From assembly GCA_017164015.1 (NCBI GenBank), contig CP071065.1:8337501-8401500 (forward strand): a stretch of 64,000 bases of DNA, written 5' to 3'. How positions within the stretch are numbered: the first letter of the stretch is position 1; each line of letters begins with the position of its first letter. This DNA is from Nostoc sp. UHCC 0702. Its GTDB lineage: Bacteria; Cyanobacteriota; Cyanobacteriia; Cyanobacteriales; Nostocaceae. A program made the position numbers and the translations under genes. Shown here one piece after another: positions 1-8,587 of this stretch. The notes beneath the pieces are model-generated. The model had not been told where the DNA came from. It was given only the letters and a program-made list of their open reading frames with translations, and ran no database searches.

Positions 1-32
1 TGCATAAATAATTTTTTGCCTCACGCAAAGGC

Positions 33-130
33 GAGGCAGCGCGTTGCGGGGGTTCCCCCCGTTGAAGCGACTGCCGTCGCAAAGACGCAAAGGAAAGAAC
101 GCCAAGAACGACTTTTGCAAGAGGTCTAAT
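33..130. repeat. GC-rich interspersed repeat
   Basis: GC-rich block with the phrases GCGTTGCGGG and GGTTCCCCCCGTTGAAGC, ending in a CGCAAAGACGCAAAGG run. The same phrases recur inside the radical-SAM gene (about 10330-10420) and inside the group II intron (about 52810-52940), so it is a dispersed repeat family. No coding capacity seen. Confidence 0.6.
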
Positions 131-171
131 GCACCTCATATCAAAATATTCTAATAAAATCGGATTAATAT

Positions 172-1341
172 ATGAATTTTGACTCAGCTACACTTACATT
201 TACAACTCCCATCGAACCGTGGTTAGAGATATCTGAAACCACACAAGATCTAGCTTGGCAGCAAAGCCAATGTTTAGCAACACCAAGTACTCGTCTGCAA
301 GCTTATTTAAATCGACTTTGCCTTTTAAGTATTCTACCTTGGCTAGAAGAAACATTAGGAATCACAGCCAAACCAGCACCAAACCTAACCGCCCTTCCCA
401 GCTTTTGGGAAGTAGTAAACGGTACAGCTATTACTATTAATAAAACACGACTCGTGTTAATTCCCAGTCAAGCAATTGACACTAATGAAATTCGTGTACC
501 TCAAGAGTGGGTGGATATTCCTAGCTGGGCTGCTGACTATTACTTAGCAGTACAAATAAATTCTGAAGATGGTTGGCTAAGAATTTGGGGATACACAACC
601 CATTTACAACTGAAAAATCAAGGTACTTATAACGGACGCGATCGCACTTATTCTTTAGACGAAAAAGACCTCATACATGATATCAACGTTCTCTGGGTAA
701 TGCGTGAACTTTGTCCAGAAACCGCAACTAAAAGTGAAATTGAGCCTCTGCCTATTTTACCATTAGCACAAGCAAATAGTTTACTCGAAAGATTAGGGAA
801 TCCCACTTTAGCATTTCCGAGGCGGGCAATTCCTTTTAGTTTATGGGGAGCGTTGTTAGAACATGGAGGTTGGAGACAACGTTTGTATGAAAAACGCTTG
901 GGACTTCCAGAACAGTGGTCAATTCTTCAATGGCTGCAAGCGGGGATTTCCGATTTAGCACAACAAATCGGCTGGAATTGTTTAGAATTAGAAACTAGTT
1001 TTGTGAGTCGAAGTGCAGAACAAAAAAATGAATCAGTCATTTTATCTCGTCAATTGCTAATTGCAGACCAAGCATATGAATTACAAGTGCGATCGCCAGA
1101 AAATACAGCAGGAATTTGGCGGATTGAATTGCATAGCTTATCCTCAAATGGGTTAATCCCTGCTGGCTTTAAGTTGAGACTTTTGACTGAAGACTTACAA
1201 CCATTTCCAGACAACGAACGCATCGCTATTGAACCTATAGAAAAGCTAGAATTTGAGTTAGAACTTGAACCAGGAGAAGGATTAGTATGGGAAATTGACC
1301 CAACTCCAGAAAATTATGATAGAGAAATATTGAGGTTTTAA
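172..1341 (+). CDS. DUF1822 family protein
   Basis: A 389-residue soluble protein with no signal peptide or membrane segment. It resembles the cyanobacterial DUF1822 family, which has no established biochemical role. The N-terminal third is rich in Trp and Leu with the pattern LQAYLNRLCLLSILPWLEE; the central part carries VPQEWVDIPSWAADYYLAVQ, a stretch I associate with this family; the last 100 residues look like a beta-rich domain ending in an acidic segment (LEFELELEPGEG). The caspase-like gene starts 54 bp downstream on the same strand, so the two probably form one transcript. In cyanobacteria DUF1822 genes are often next to caspase-like or sigma-factor genes, which suggests a regulatory or signalling partner role; this is inference. 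The ATG at 172 follows an A/T-rich stretch without a strong ribosome binding site. Confidence 0.8.
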   Translation: MNFDSATLTFTTPIEPWLEISETTQDLAWQQSQCLATPSTRLQAYLNRLCLLSILPWLEETLGITAKPAPNLTALPSFWEVVNGTAITINKTRLVLIPSQAIDTNEIRVPQEWVDIPSWAADYYLAVQINSEDGWLRIWGYTTHLQLKNQGTYNGRDRTYSLDEKDLIHDINVLWVMRELCPETATKSEIEPLPILPLAQANSLLERLGNPTLAFPRRAIPFSLWGALLEHGGWRQRLYEKRLGLPEQWSILQWLQAGISDLAQQIGWNCLELETSFVSRSAEQKNESVILSRQLLIADQAYELQVRSPENTAGIWRIELHSLSSNGLIPAGFKLRLLTEDLQPFPDNERIAIEPIEKLEFELELEPGEGLVWEIDPTPENYDREILRF

Positions 1342-1395
1342 AATCTCCGATTTTTCAGTAATTAGCTTTTTGAAATTAAAGAAATAATTTATTCA

Positions 1396-4300
1396 ATGCC
1401 TAAAGTCATTTCTAATCAACAGCCAACAGTCAACAGTCAACAAACAGCGATAAAAAAACTTTGGTGTCTGCTAATTGGTGTTGGAGAATATCAAGATAAA
1501 AATCTTAGATCATTATCTTACGCATTGGCAGATTGTCAGGGATTAGCTAAAGCTTTAAAACAAGCAAATCATAATTTTATTGAAACAGAAATTATTGAGC
1601 ATAATTTTCAAACGTCACAAAAACCTAAACTTTCAGAAATTCGTGCGAGTCTTCAGCAAATCATCACATCTGCTAACCCTGAAGATACCGTTTTCTTCTA
1701 CTTTTCTGGACATGGTATGCTTGAATCTAAAAGTCAGCAGGCGGTATTATGTCTCACTGATACCCAGACAGACAATTTACTCAACACTGGTTTAGTAATG
1801 CAAGAACTTTTACAAATGTTGGGTAATTGTCAAGCTTCGCATCAATTAGTTGTGTTGGATGCTTGTCATAGTGGTAGTTTGACATTGAGGAACTCTCCAA
1901 TTCCGAAGCTGATGGAAGAGTTGCAACGAGTCGCCCCACAAAAAAAACAAACAGCACATAATCAAGGTTTTTATGCCTTACTTTCCTGCGACAAAGACCA
2001 AGAATCATGGGAATTTCCTGAATTGGGTCATGGTGTGTTTACCTACTTCTTGATTCGAGGATTGTTAGGTGAGGCGGCTGACTCTAGGGGAGAAATTGAA
2101 ATCAAAACCCTTTACAAATATATTTATCATAATACCCTACAATATATTGATAAACTTAACCAAGGCCTGCGTTTAATTAATTTACAAAAACGTAGTCGGG
2201 GTGAAACTGACGGTTTAAAAAAAGAACAGCCACCCCAAACCCCCAAATTGATTGTAGAAGCAGCGGGGGATTTAATTCTGGGTTACAAAACCGCAGAAAC
2301 AAAACCGCGATCGCTGCGACAAGCTTTAATAGTAGATGGGCTATTAAATCAGGAATTAGCTCTTGCTATCAGTAAGATACTAAATAGTAGAGGTGGTTTT
2401 GACCTCAAATATTGGCATCCCCAAGTACGAGATTTATCTGATGTCCGCCAAGCTATTCAAAACTGCTTACTTCACAATCAGTCTGAAGCGTTTTTAGAAG
2501 ATGTCACATCTCTACTTTACCTGCGGGGAGAAATTGAAGAAACAGAAACAGGTGAAGCTTTTTTAATAATTAGTGATGAAATTAAACTCAGTCGTGATTG
2601 GTTACGCCAACATCTACATCCGTCAAAGATAGGACAACAAATTGTAGTGTTAGATTGTCTTGTCAGAGAAACAAAACATAACCATTCTCTACAAGATTGG
2701 CTAGAAAATTTACAAAAAGAATCTGAATTTAGCCAATGTTTAATTATTGGTGCTGCTAGGGTGGAAAATTCTGCTGAATTTCCCACAGCTTTGCTCAAAA
2801 CTTTGCAAACAGCTAACTTACAAACAGGTTTATCTGTGGCTGGATGGATTACAGGAGTACAGCGAGAACTTGCAGAAAGTAAAATTTGGCGGAATTATTG
2901 GTTAGGGGGTATGCAAGGTGTCATTGAAGTTTTACCCGCTGGTTTACAACAGAAATCTCAACGCTTAGATTTGGGGATTTGTCCCTACATGGGATTAAAA
3001 GCTTTTAGTGAAAAAGATACTCAATTTTTCTACGGTCAAGAAGCTTTAACCCAAAGGATAATTAATGAAGTTAATCAAAAGTCATTTTTGGCTGTAGTTG
3101 GTGCTTCTGGTAGCGGTAAATCTTCAGTGGTACAAGCTGGGTTAATGGCGCAATTGCGTTTAGGAAAACAAATCCCCACAAGTGAACAATGGTGGATTAA
3201 ATGTTTGCGTCCTGGAGAAAATCCCATTGCCGAATTAGCGCGAATTATGGCAAATGCAGATGAAACACCATCATATACACAAGGACTATTGCATTTAGGA
3301 GGTGAGGGTTTTGTCCGTTGGTTACGCACGCGAACTGAACCAATGGTGGTTTTAGTAATTGACCAATTTGAAGAACTTTTTACCCTAGCAGCCGCAAGCG
3401 ATCGCCAACTTTTTTTAGATATACTTTTAGAAGCTTTAGAATACGCGGCGGATCGTTTCAAGTTAATCATTACTCTACGCGCTGACTTTATCACCTCCTG
3501 TCTAGAAGTACCACTCTTGTCGAAAAAATTGCAAGAGTCTCATGTGTTGGTTCCACCTCGACTCACAGCAGAAAATTATCGTCAGGTGATTGAAAAACCA
3601 GCACAGCAAGTAGAACTAAAAGTACAATCAGGTTTAGTTGAGTTGCTGTTGCAGGATTTACAGCAATCTGCTGGAGATTTACCGTTACTCCAATTTGTTT
3701 TAGAACAGTTATGGGAACACCGCGATCAAAATACTGGTGAATTAACAGTCAAAGCTTATCGAGAAAAAATTGGTGGTATTCAATCAGCTTTAGAACGAAA
3801 ATCCCAAGCAGTTTACGATAGTTTAGCACCAGATGAGAAAACTGTAGCTCAATGGATTTTTCTCTCCTTAACACGTCTGGGTGAAGGAACTGAAGATACT
3901 AAGCGCCAGGTACGTAAATCTAATTTATTTGAGGGAAAATATTCGCCAGTCATAGTTGAAAGAACTCTGCAAAAGTTTATTGCAGCTAAACTGATTGTAG
4001 TCAAATTGGCAGAAGATGAATCAAATATTGGGCAAAGTCGCACTCATGATGAAATCACAGAGGAATTGCAACTGATAAAAAGTGAAGTCACCGTAGAAGT
4101 AGCCCATGAAATATTGATTCGTCACTGGTCTACCTTGCGTTGGTGGCTGGATGAAAATCGCGATCGCTTGCATCAACAACAGCGTTTAGAGAAAAAAGTT
4201 AAAGAATGGCAAGCAAAAAACAAGCATCCTGATTTTTTACTACAAAAAACCCAACTTACAGAGGCAGAAGCATTTTATCATAAATACAAAGATGATCTCA

Positions 4301-5127
4301 AACCCCAAGAACGGGAATATATCCAAGCTAGTAAACAGGCTCGACTAAAAAATCGTTTACTAATAGGAAGTGTGAGTGTTATTTCTCTATTATTAATTAT
4401 CTCTTCCGGTATAGTAGCTTGGCAGCAACAACAGCAGAATCAGTTGGCTCAACTAATACGCTATGGCTCATTTAACATCATGACTCCAGATATTGCCAAA
4501 AGCACATTGAAGAGTCTATCCACACTTTTGAAAAATGCCGACGCACATCAAAAAGCTGGTAACGTAAATCAAGCACTGGATGATTACCGTCAAATATTGT
4601 TAATTACTCATAACTTACAACAAAAATTTCACCAAGAACCGAAAATATTTCCTAATTTTATCAAAAAAACAGACACTATTCAACAAGCATCACAAACAGC
4701 GGAAAAATCTCTAGCAGAAATAATTAGACATTATCAAATACCGCAACTGGAAGCAGAACTAAAACAAGGTAACTTTGGTGACTTAGTTACAACTGACTTA
4801 TCCAAATTAGAAAATCAATATACAGGCGCTTTGAAAATATCTTATGCAATTATTATGCGGGAACAAGGCGCTAAAGCTGATATGAATAATGATGGTTATC
4901 TTACAGAAGGAGAAGAAAAAAATCTTCCTTGTCAAACTCTCAAAGATATTGAAGAATTGTGGCGTAAATATACAGAAAACCGCTGTAGCTTGAATGATGT
5001 TAACGATAGTTATCAGCAACCTGCTTGCAAAGAATTACGAGGACAAAACTTGATAATCAAGTTATCATTTCCTCCCTCTGCATATCTTCTCAAAAGGCGA
5101 TGGCAAGAATGTCAAAGCGGGACGTGA
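1396..5127 (+). CDS. Caspase-like peptidase fused to STAND ATPase, membrane segment and EF-hand
   Basis: A 1243-residue multidomain protein. Residues about 20-260 form a caspase (peptidase C14) domain: the catalytic His is H106 in FSGHG and the Cys is C157 in LDACHSG. Residues about 305-540 look like a second caspase fold without the dyad: LLYLRGEI (373-380) replaces the His motif, and VVLDC (417-421) keeps only a shifted Cys. Residues about 545-900 are a novel-STAND (nSTAND) ATPase with Walker A GASGSGKSS (569-577) and a Walker B-like VIDQFEE (D656). One membrane segment lies at about 988-1010, followed by a helical TPR-like region and an EF-hand loop, DMNNDGYLTEGE (1162-1173). Family knowledge: such proteins are bacterial metacaspase/orthocaspase-type signalling proteases linked to stress or cell-death responses, often with a STAND sensor. 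The substrate is unknown. Likely co-transcribed with the upstream DUF1822 gene. A strong inverted repeat lies 58 bp after the stop. Confidence 0.88.
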   Translation: MPKVISNQQPTVNSQQTAIKKLWCLLIGVGEYQDKNLRSLSYALADCQGLAKALKQANHNFIETEIIEHNFQTSQKPKLSEIRASLQQIITSANPEDTVFFYFSGHGMLESKSQQAVLCLTDTQTDNLLNTGLVMQELLQMLGNCQASHQLVVLDACHSGSLTLRNSPIPKLMEELQRVAPQKKQTAHNQGFYALLSCDKDQESWEFPELGHGVFTYFLIRGLLGEAADSRGEIEIKTLYKYIYHNTLQYIDKLNQGLRLINLQKRSRGETDGLKKEQPPQTPKLIVEAAGDLILGYKTAETKPRSLRQALIVDGLLNQELALAISKILNSRGGFDLKYWHPQVRDLSDVRQAIQNCLLHNQSEAFLEDVTSLLYLRGEIEETETGEAFLIISDEIKLSRDWLRQHLHPSKIGQQIVVLDCLVRETKHNHSLQDWLENLQKESEFSQCLIIGAARVENSAEFPTALLKTLQTANLQTGLSVAGWITGVQRELAESKIWRNYWLGGMQGVIEVLPAGLQQKSQRLDLGICPYMGLKAFSEKDTQFFYGQEALTQRIINEVNQKSFLAVVGASGSGKSSVVQAGLMAQLRLGKQIPTSEQWWIKCLRPGENPIAELARIMANADETPSYTQGLLHLGGEGFVRWLRTRTEPMVVLVIDQFEELFTLAAASDRQLFLDILLEALEYAADRFKLIITLRADFITSCLEVPLLSKKLQESHVLVPPRLTAENYRQVIEKPAQQVELKVQSGLVELLLQDLQQSAGDLPLLQFVLEQLWEHRDQNTGELTVKAYREKIGGIQSALERKSQAVYDSLAPDEKTVAQWIFLSLTRLGEGTEDTKRQVRKSNLFEGKYSPVIVERTLQKFIAAKLIVVKLAEDESNIGQSRTHDEITEELQLIKSEVTVEVAHEILIRHWSTLRWWLDENRDRLHQQQRLEKKVKEWQAKNKHPDFLLQKTQLTEAEAFYHKYKDDLKPQEREYIQASKQARLKNRLLIGSVSVISLLLIISSGIVAWQQQQQNQLAQLIRYGSFNIMTPDIAKSTLKSLSTLLKNADAHQKAGNVNQALDDYRQILLITHNLQQKFHQEPKIFPNFIKKTDTIQQASQTAEKSLAEIIRHYQIPQLEAELKQGNFGDLVTTDLSKLENQYTGALKISYAIIMREQGAKADMNNDGYLTEGEEKNLPCQTLKDIEELWRKYTENRCSLNDVNDSYQQPACKELRGQNLIIKLSFPPSAYLLKRRWQECQSGT

Positions 5128-5184
5128 AGTTATGCACCAATAGGGCGGTAAGTTAAGGGTTTACCAAGAAATAAATTATCCAAT

Positions 5185-5246
5185 CTTGTGGGGTAGACAT
5201 CTTGTCCGTCCTAAGCCTTGGGCGGGCGAGACGCCCACCCCACAAG
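5185..5246. repeat. Hairpin repeat, possible terminator
   Basis: Arms CTTGTGGGGT and ACCCCACAAG enclose a second pair, GTCC.. / ..GGGCGGGC, giving a long stem. It lies just after the caspase-like gene and is followed by AAAAATTGTATATTTTTTT. It can act as a terminator, but the same type of hairpin is dispersed in cyanobacterial genomes, so it may only be a mobile repeat. Confidence 0.5.
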
Positions 5247-5300
5247 AAAAATTGTATATTTTTTTATTTGTCAGTCCCTAAGCTAAAGCACATATATAGC

Positions 5301-5332
5301 TGGGGACTGGGGACTGGGGACTGGGGACTGGG
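5301..5332. repeat. STRR block, GGGGACT heptamers
   Basis: About four direct copies of the 7-mer GGGGACT. It is the same unit, on the other strand, as the long block at 5927-6047. STRR blocks of this size are typical of heterocyst-forming cyanobacteria. Confidence 0.9.
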
Positions 5333-5437
5333 TGAAAAGCCTTTTTGTGTCTAGGTTTTATCATCTGTTGATGTCCTAACCACCAAGGCTTGTGCTATAA
5401 ATTGCATAATCACCTGTAAAGGTCGTTTACTGATGAC

Positions 5438-5465
5438 AGTCATCAGTCATCAGTCATCAGTCAAC
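5438..5465. repeat. STRR block, TCATCAG heptamers
   Basis: Three to four copies of the 7-mer AGTCATC in the gap before the gene at 5534. The remainder of the 406-bp gap (5128-5533) holds the hairpin and STRR block above and no credible gene. Confidence 0.85.
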
Positions 5466-5533
5466 ACAATCTCATTATCGTAAAATTAAGGAAGCTGCAA
5501 TACTATCTATGCCACTGCACTAATTCCCTAATT

Positions 5534-5896
5534 ATGAAGATGAGCGTAAACTTTCAACCAGGACAAATTGTCTGTTTAGAGCATGGTGACAGAAATTTGT
5601 ATGCAGAAGTCATTCAAGTTGTAGTTTCCCGTGAGTTGTGCTGGGTGCGTCCCTTATTGCTAGTCACCCACACCGAAGAACTACCACTAACTACTGACTT
5701 GCGAGAAGCATCTGATCTGCTTTGGCCTGTCAAGTTATTTCGACCAGCCCTAGACACAGAAGTTATTACCCTATTGACCCAAATTTTGGCAAAAGAACCA
5801 AAAGGTGAGCCTGACTTAGCCGCTAAGCAGCAACTCAATCATTTTATCCACCAACTATGGCAAGCATATCAAGAGGGAGTGGGGAGTAGGGAGTAG
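5534..5896 (+). CDS. Conserved cyanobacterial hypothetical protein
   Basis: A 120-residue protein of unknown function. The first 60 residues look like a small beta-barrel (FQPGQIVCLEHGDRNLYAEV, then VVSRELCWVRPLLLV), and the last 50 are helical (ALDTEVITLLTQILAKE ... LNHFIHQLWQAYQ). It has no signal peptide or membrane segment. The final residues EGVGSRE are read from a GGGAGTAGGGAGTAGG simple repeat that runs into the STRR block, so the original stop may have been nearer the QAYQ helix. Coding potential is supported by a balanced composition and by the strand bias ending exactly at the repeat. Start: ATG at 5534; a second Met at codon 3 is an equal candidate. Confidence 0.65.
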   Translation: MKMSVNFQPGQIVCLEHGDRNLYAEVIQVVVSRELCWVRPLLLVTHTEELPLTTDLREASDLLWPVKLFRPALDTEVITLLTQILAKEPKGEPDLAAKQQLNHFIHQLWQAYQEGVGSRE

Positions 5897-5926
5897 GAGA
5901 AGCAGGGCACAAAATTCTTTCTGATA

Positions 5927-6047
5927 CCCAGTCCCCAGTCCCCAGTCCCCAGTCCCCAGTCCCCAGTCCCCAGTCCCCAGTCCCCAGTCCCCAGTCCCCA
6001 GTCCCCAGTCCCCAGTCCCCAGTCCCCAGTCCCCAGTCCCCAGTCCC
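5927..6047. repeat. Long STRR array, 17 copies of CCCAGTC
   Basis: Seventeen perfect, uninterrupted heptamers of CCCAGTC plus two bases. It fills the space between the convergent ends of the gene at 5534 and dapL (stop at 6052-6054). Because 3 x 7 = 21, each antisense frame reads as an open Gly-Thr-Gly-Asp-Trp repeat, which is an artefact, not a gene. Confidence 0.97.
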
Positions 6048-6051
6048 TTCA

Positions 6052-7224
6052 TCAGCCATAGCTAATACCAGCATCCTTCATCCGTTGAATTGCTTCATGC
6101 ATCCGCTCATCAGATATAGTTAGGGCTATCCGGAAAAAACCTTCTCCTGCTGTACCATAACCGTTACCAGGGGCGACGAGAATGCCACATTTGTCAAGCA
6201 GTAAGCTGACAAATTCTGTTGAGGAATATCCAGGGGGAACAGATACCCAAACGTAAAGGGTCGCTTTAGGAGGTTCAATGGGCCAGCCCAGAGATTGCAG
6301 TCCTTTAACGATGATGTCGCGGCGATTTTGGTAAACTGACATCAAGGCTTGGAGTTCCGTTTCACTCGTAGAGTAACCTGCGATCGCAGCTTTTTGAATT
6401 GCCTTAAAGACTCCAGAATCAACATTAGTCTTTACCTGTCTCAAGGCTGCAATACCAATGGCATTACCAGCTACAAAACCAATCCGCCAGCCTGTCATAT
6501 TGTACGACTTAGACAAACTGTGAAACTCAATAGCTACATCTTTCGCTCCCGGAACTTGCAGCACACTCGGAGGTTTGTAGCCATCGTATGCCATTTCTGA
6601 GTAAGCATGGTCGTGACATAACAAAATATTGTACTGCTTGCAAAAAGCTACCAATTCCTCAAAAAACTCCAGCGTCGCCAAAGCCCCAGTCGGATTATTG
6701 GGATAGTTAATCCACAAGAGTTTTGCCTTGTAAGCAATTTCCTCAGGAATCGCACTCAAATTAGGCAAAAATTTATTTTCTGCCTTCAAAGGCATAGTAA
6801 AAGCCTCACCTCCAGCGAAAATTGTGGAAGTTCGATATACGGGATAACCCGGATCTGGTATCAGCGTATAATCTCCTGCTTCCACAAAGGCTAAAAAGGT
6901 ATTGTGTATTGCTTCCTTGGAACCAATAGAAGAAATAATCTCAGTATTTGGATCTAACCCAGTCACCCCAAACCGATGTTCCATCCACTTAGCCGCAGCC
7001 TCCCGAAATTCTTGCATACCCTGATAGGGAGGATAATTGTGGGTGGAAGCGTCATCAATCGCCTCATGCATTACCTGGAGAATATGAGCAGGAGTAGGTT
7101 TATCTGGATCACCTACTGCCATATTAATGATGTCAACTCCCTTGGCTACAAGTTCTTCTCGTTTGCGATTAATTTCAGCAAACAAATAGGGAGGAATTTT
7201 TTCTAAGCGTTTAGCGGGCTGCAT
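6052..7224 (-). CDS. dapL: LL-diaminopimelate aminotransferase (class I/II PLP enzyme)
   Basis: A 390-residue PLP-dependent aminotransferase. Sequence signs are the N-terminal MQPAKRLEKIPPYLFAEI, the GDPDKPTP stretch, the NYPNNPTGA motif (173-181) and the PLP-lysine motif SLSKSYNMTGWRIGF with K239. The N-terminal PPYLFAEI and GDPD pattern is typical of the DapL type, which makes LL-diaminopimelate from tetrahydrodipicolinate and glutamate for lysine and peptidoglycan synthesis in cyanobacteria, plants and chlamydiae. Another aspartate-type aminotransferase of the same fold cannot be excluded by eye, since Nostocales can carry more than one homologue. It is a single gene, not in an evident operon. 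Its 3' end sits four bases from the 17-copy STRR array. The ATG at 7224 gives the full family length. Confidence 0.8.
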   Translation of the reverse strand: MQPAKRLEKIPPYLFAEINRKREELVAKGVDIINMAVGDPDKPTPAHILQVMHEAIDDASTHNYPPYQGMQEFREAAAKWMEHRFGVTGLDPNTEIISSIGSKEAIHNTFLAFVEAGDYTLIPDPGYPVYRTSTIFAGGEAFTMPLKAENKFLPNLSAIPEEIAYKAKLLWINYPNNPTGALATLEFFEELVAFCKQYNILLCHDHAYSEMAYDGYKPPSVLQVPGAKDVAIEFHSLSKSYNMTGWRIGFVAGNAIGIAALRQVKTNVDSGVFKAIQKAAIAGYSTSETELQALMSVYQNRRDIIVKGLQSLGWPIEPPKATLYVWVSVPPGYSSTEFVSLLLDKCGILVAPGNGYGTAGEGFFRIALTISDERMHEAIQRMKDAGISYG

Positions 7225-7439
7225 GGCGACTTACTACTAATGCAAATGTAGATGCTCATTAGCACAGTTTACGCCACACTAGGCAACTAAATATAGTCAA
7301 CATCAGAGAAAAATACCAGCGATCGTATTGTGCGTACTGCTGTGGCTACAACTAATGTTAACTATTGTGAAGCTTTGATTCTACTACTTGTCAAAATCCA
7401 CTTGAAATACACAAAAAGCAGTAATGCCAATCATCAGAA

Positions 7440-7643
7440 CTAATATCCCCAGCTAGGAACCAACTTCACTCGGCCAGCATCCATCTCTGCCATTAATAAT
7501 TCTAGAGCTTCGTAGTCAACATCAGATATATAACCATTCTCAGTTAGTTCTGAGTTGATTTCATTTTCTATCTCAGGAGTTAGTTTTTGAATGTAAAGAG
7601 CTTTCTCTACCAATTGACGGATAACGTACTTAGTTCTCATCAT
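7440..7643 (-). CDS. Small conserved hypothetical protein
   Basis: A 67-residue acidic helical protein starting MMRTKYVIRQLVEKAL and ending AGRVKLVPSWGY. I do not recognise a named family. The composition (many Glu, Leu, Ile; no repeats) and a clean stop suggest a real gene. It has no membrane segment and no visible catalytic motif. Two adjacent Met codons (7643 and 7640) are both possible starts. It stands alone between dapL and the STAS gene. Confidence 0.5.
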   Translation of the reverse strand: MMRTKYVIRQLVEKALYIQKLTPEIENEINSELTENGYISDVDYEALELLMAEMDAGRVKLVPSWGY

Positions 7644-8095
7644 AAATTAATCCAACTGTATATACTACTAAATTATCCAAGAAAATTCTAGGTATAAAAT
7701 GTGATTAATCACAGACAAAATAGTGATATAGATCACAATCAGCTAGATAGTTACCTTGCCATTAACTCTGCAATATACCATCAATAATTGTGTAAGTTAA
7801 GGCATTTAACCCAGCTATACATCTTGGCTAAATCAACTTCCGTTACAGACCATTCAAGCTTTCTCAGCATTGTTACGGGGAATTAGTCTGGTCTAGTGCT
7901 GTCTATGCTGATTGTTTTTGAACTCAGCTAAAAAAAAAGTATAGATAAACACATTTGCCCTTGTATTTATGACAATCTTTAAACAGAGGTAGTAGAGCAA
8001 TAAAGATTCAGCAAAGAGTTCTAAGACATATGGTCGATGTTAGTAAAAACAGATTATGTTCAAATAAATCTAGACTTAAACTTTAAATAACTCTA
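7644..8095. other. Gene-free interval
   Basis: 452 bp, A/T-rich, between the divergent small gene and the STAS gene, so it should hold promoters for both. I see no repeat block and no clear -35/-10 pair that I would defend. Confidence 0.4.
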
Positions 8096-8434
8096 ATGCC
8101 GATAATGGAAGCTTTACTAAAGTGTCCAAATATTACCGTTATTCGTCCTCAAGGCTTTGTCAATGCTGCTAATGCCTTGGAATTTGAACGAGACTTGACA
8201 AGGGCGTTGACACAAGATGATGTTTCTATCTTGCTAGTAGATTTAGCAGCGGTAGAATCCTTAGACAGCTCAGGTCTAATGGCATTGGTGTCTGCACTCA
8301 AGCTAGCTGGGAGCTTAGGAAGGAGTTTCAGGCTTTGCTCTGTCTCTCCATCAATCAGGATTATTTTTGAACTAACGCAACTCGATGGGGTTTTTGAGAT
8401 CCAGGAAGAGGAAGTTAATTTAGCAGTAACGTGA
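8096..8434 (+). CDS. STAS-domain protein, anti-sigma factor antagonist-like
   Basis: A 112-residue single STAS domain. The order is beta strand VIRPQGFVNAANALEFERDL, strand ILLVDLAAVESLDSSGLMAL, then helix LAGSLGRSFRL and C-terminal helix IRIIFELTQLDG. The phospho-acceptor position of the SpoIIAA family is conserved: S58 in the motif LDSSG. Such proteins are switched by phosphorylation from a partner HPK/RsbW-type kinase and release a bound partner, classically a sigma factor. No kinase or phosphatase gene lies next to it, so the partner is encoded elsewhere. Start: ATG at 8096; M4 is an alternative. Confidence 0.88.
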   Translation: MPIMEALLKCPNITVIRPQGFVNAANALEFERDLTRALTQDDVSILLVDLAAVESLDSSGLMALVSALKLAGSLGRSFRLCSVSPSIRIIFELTQLDGVFEIQEEEVNLAVT

Positions 8435-8587
8435 ATTTTTAGCCTAAAATATTAACACACAACGTGGCTTGACACCAAATTTGTGTAAAAGAGTTTTAAC
8501 TTATCAGAATAAATCTGATTGAAAGACCTAATCAATGCTAAGGTTGGAGGTGATTGGCTGTAATTAAAAAAGCTAAAACATAGCACA

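Noticed and set aside
255-440. 61-codon frame within the DUF1822 gene
   Set aside because: Overlaps a well-supported gene in another frame and has no family character.
5438-5465. CRISPR array
   Set aside because: The STRR blocks are 7-bp tandem repeats without spacers; no array of 25-40 bp repeats with unique spacers was seen anywhere.
5844-6074. Antisense open frames of 65-76 codons with a GTGDWGL repeat
   Set aside because: They are read from the 17-copy STRR heptamer array; three heptamers give seven codons, so the frame is open by arithmetic only.
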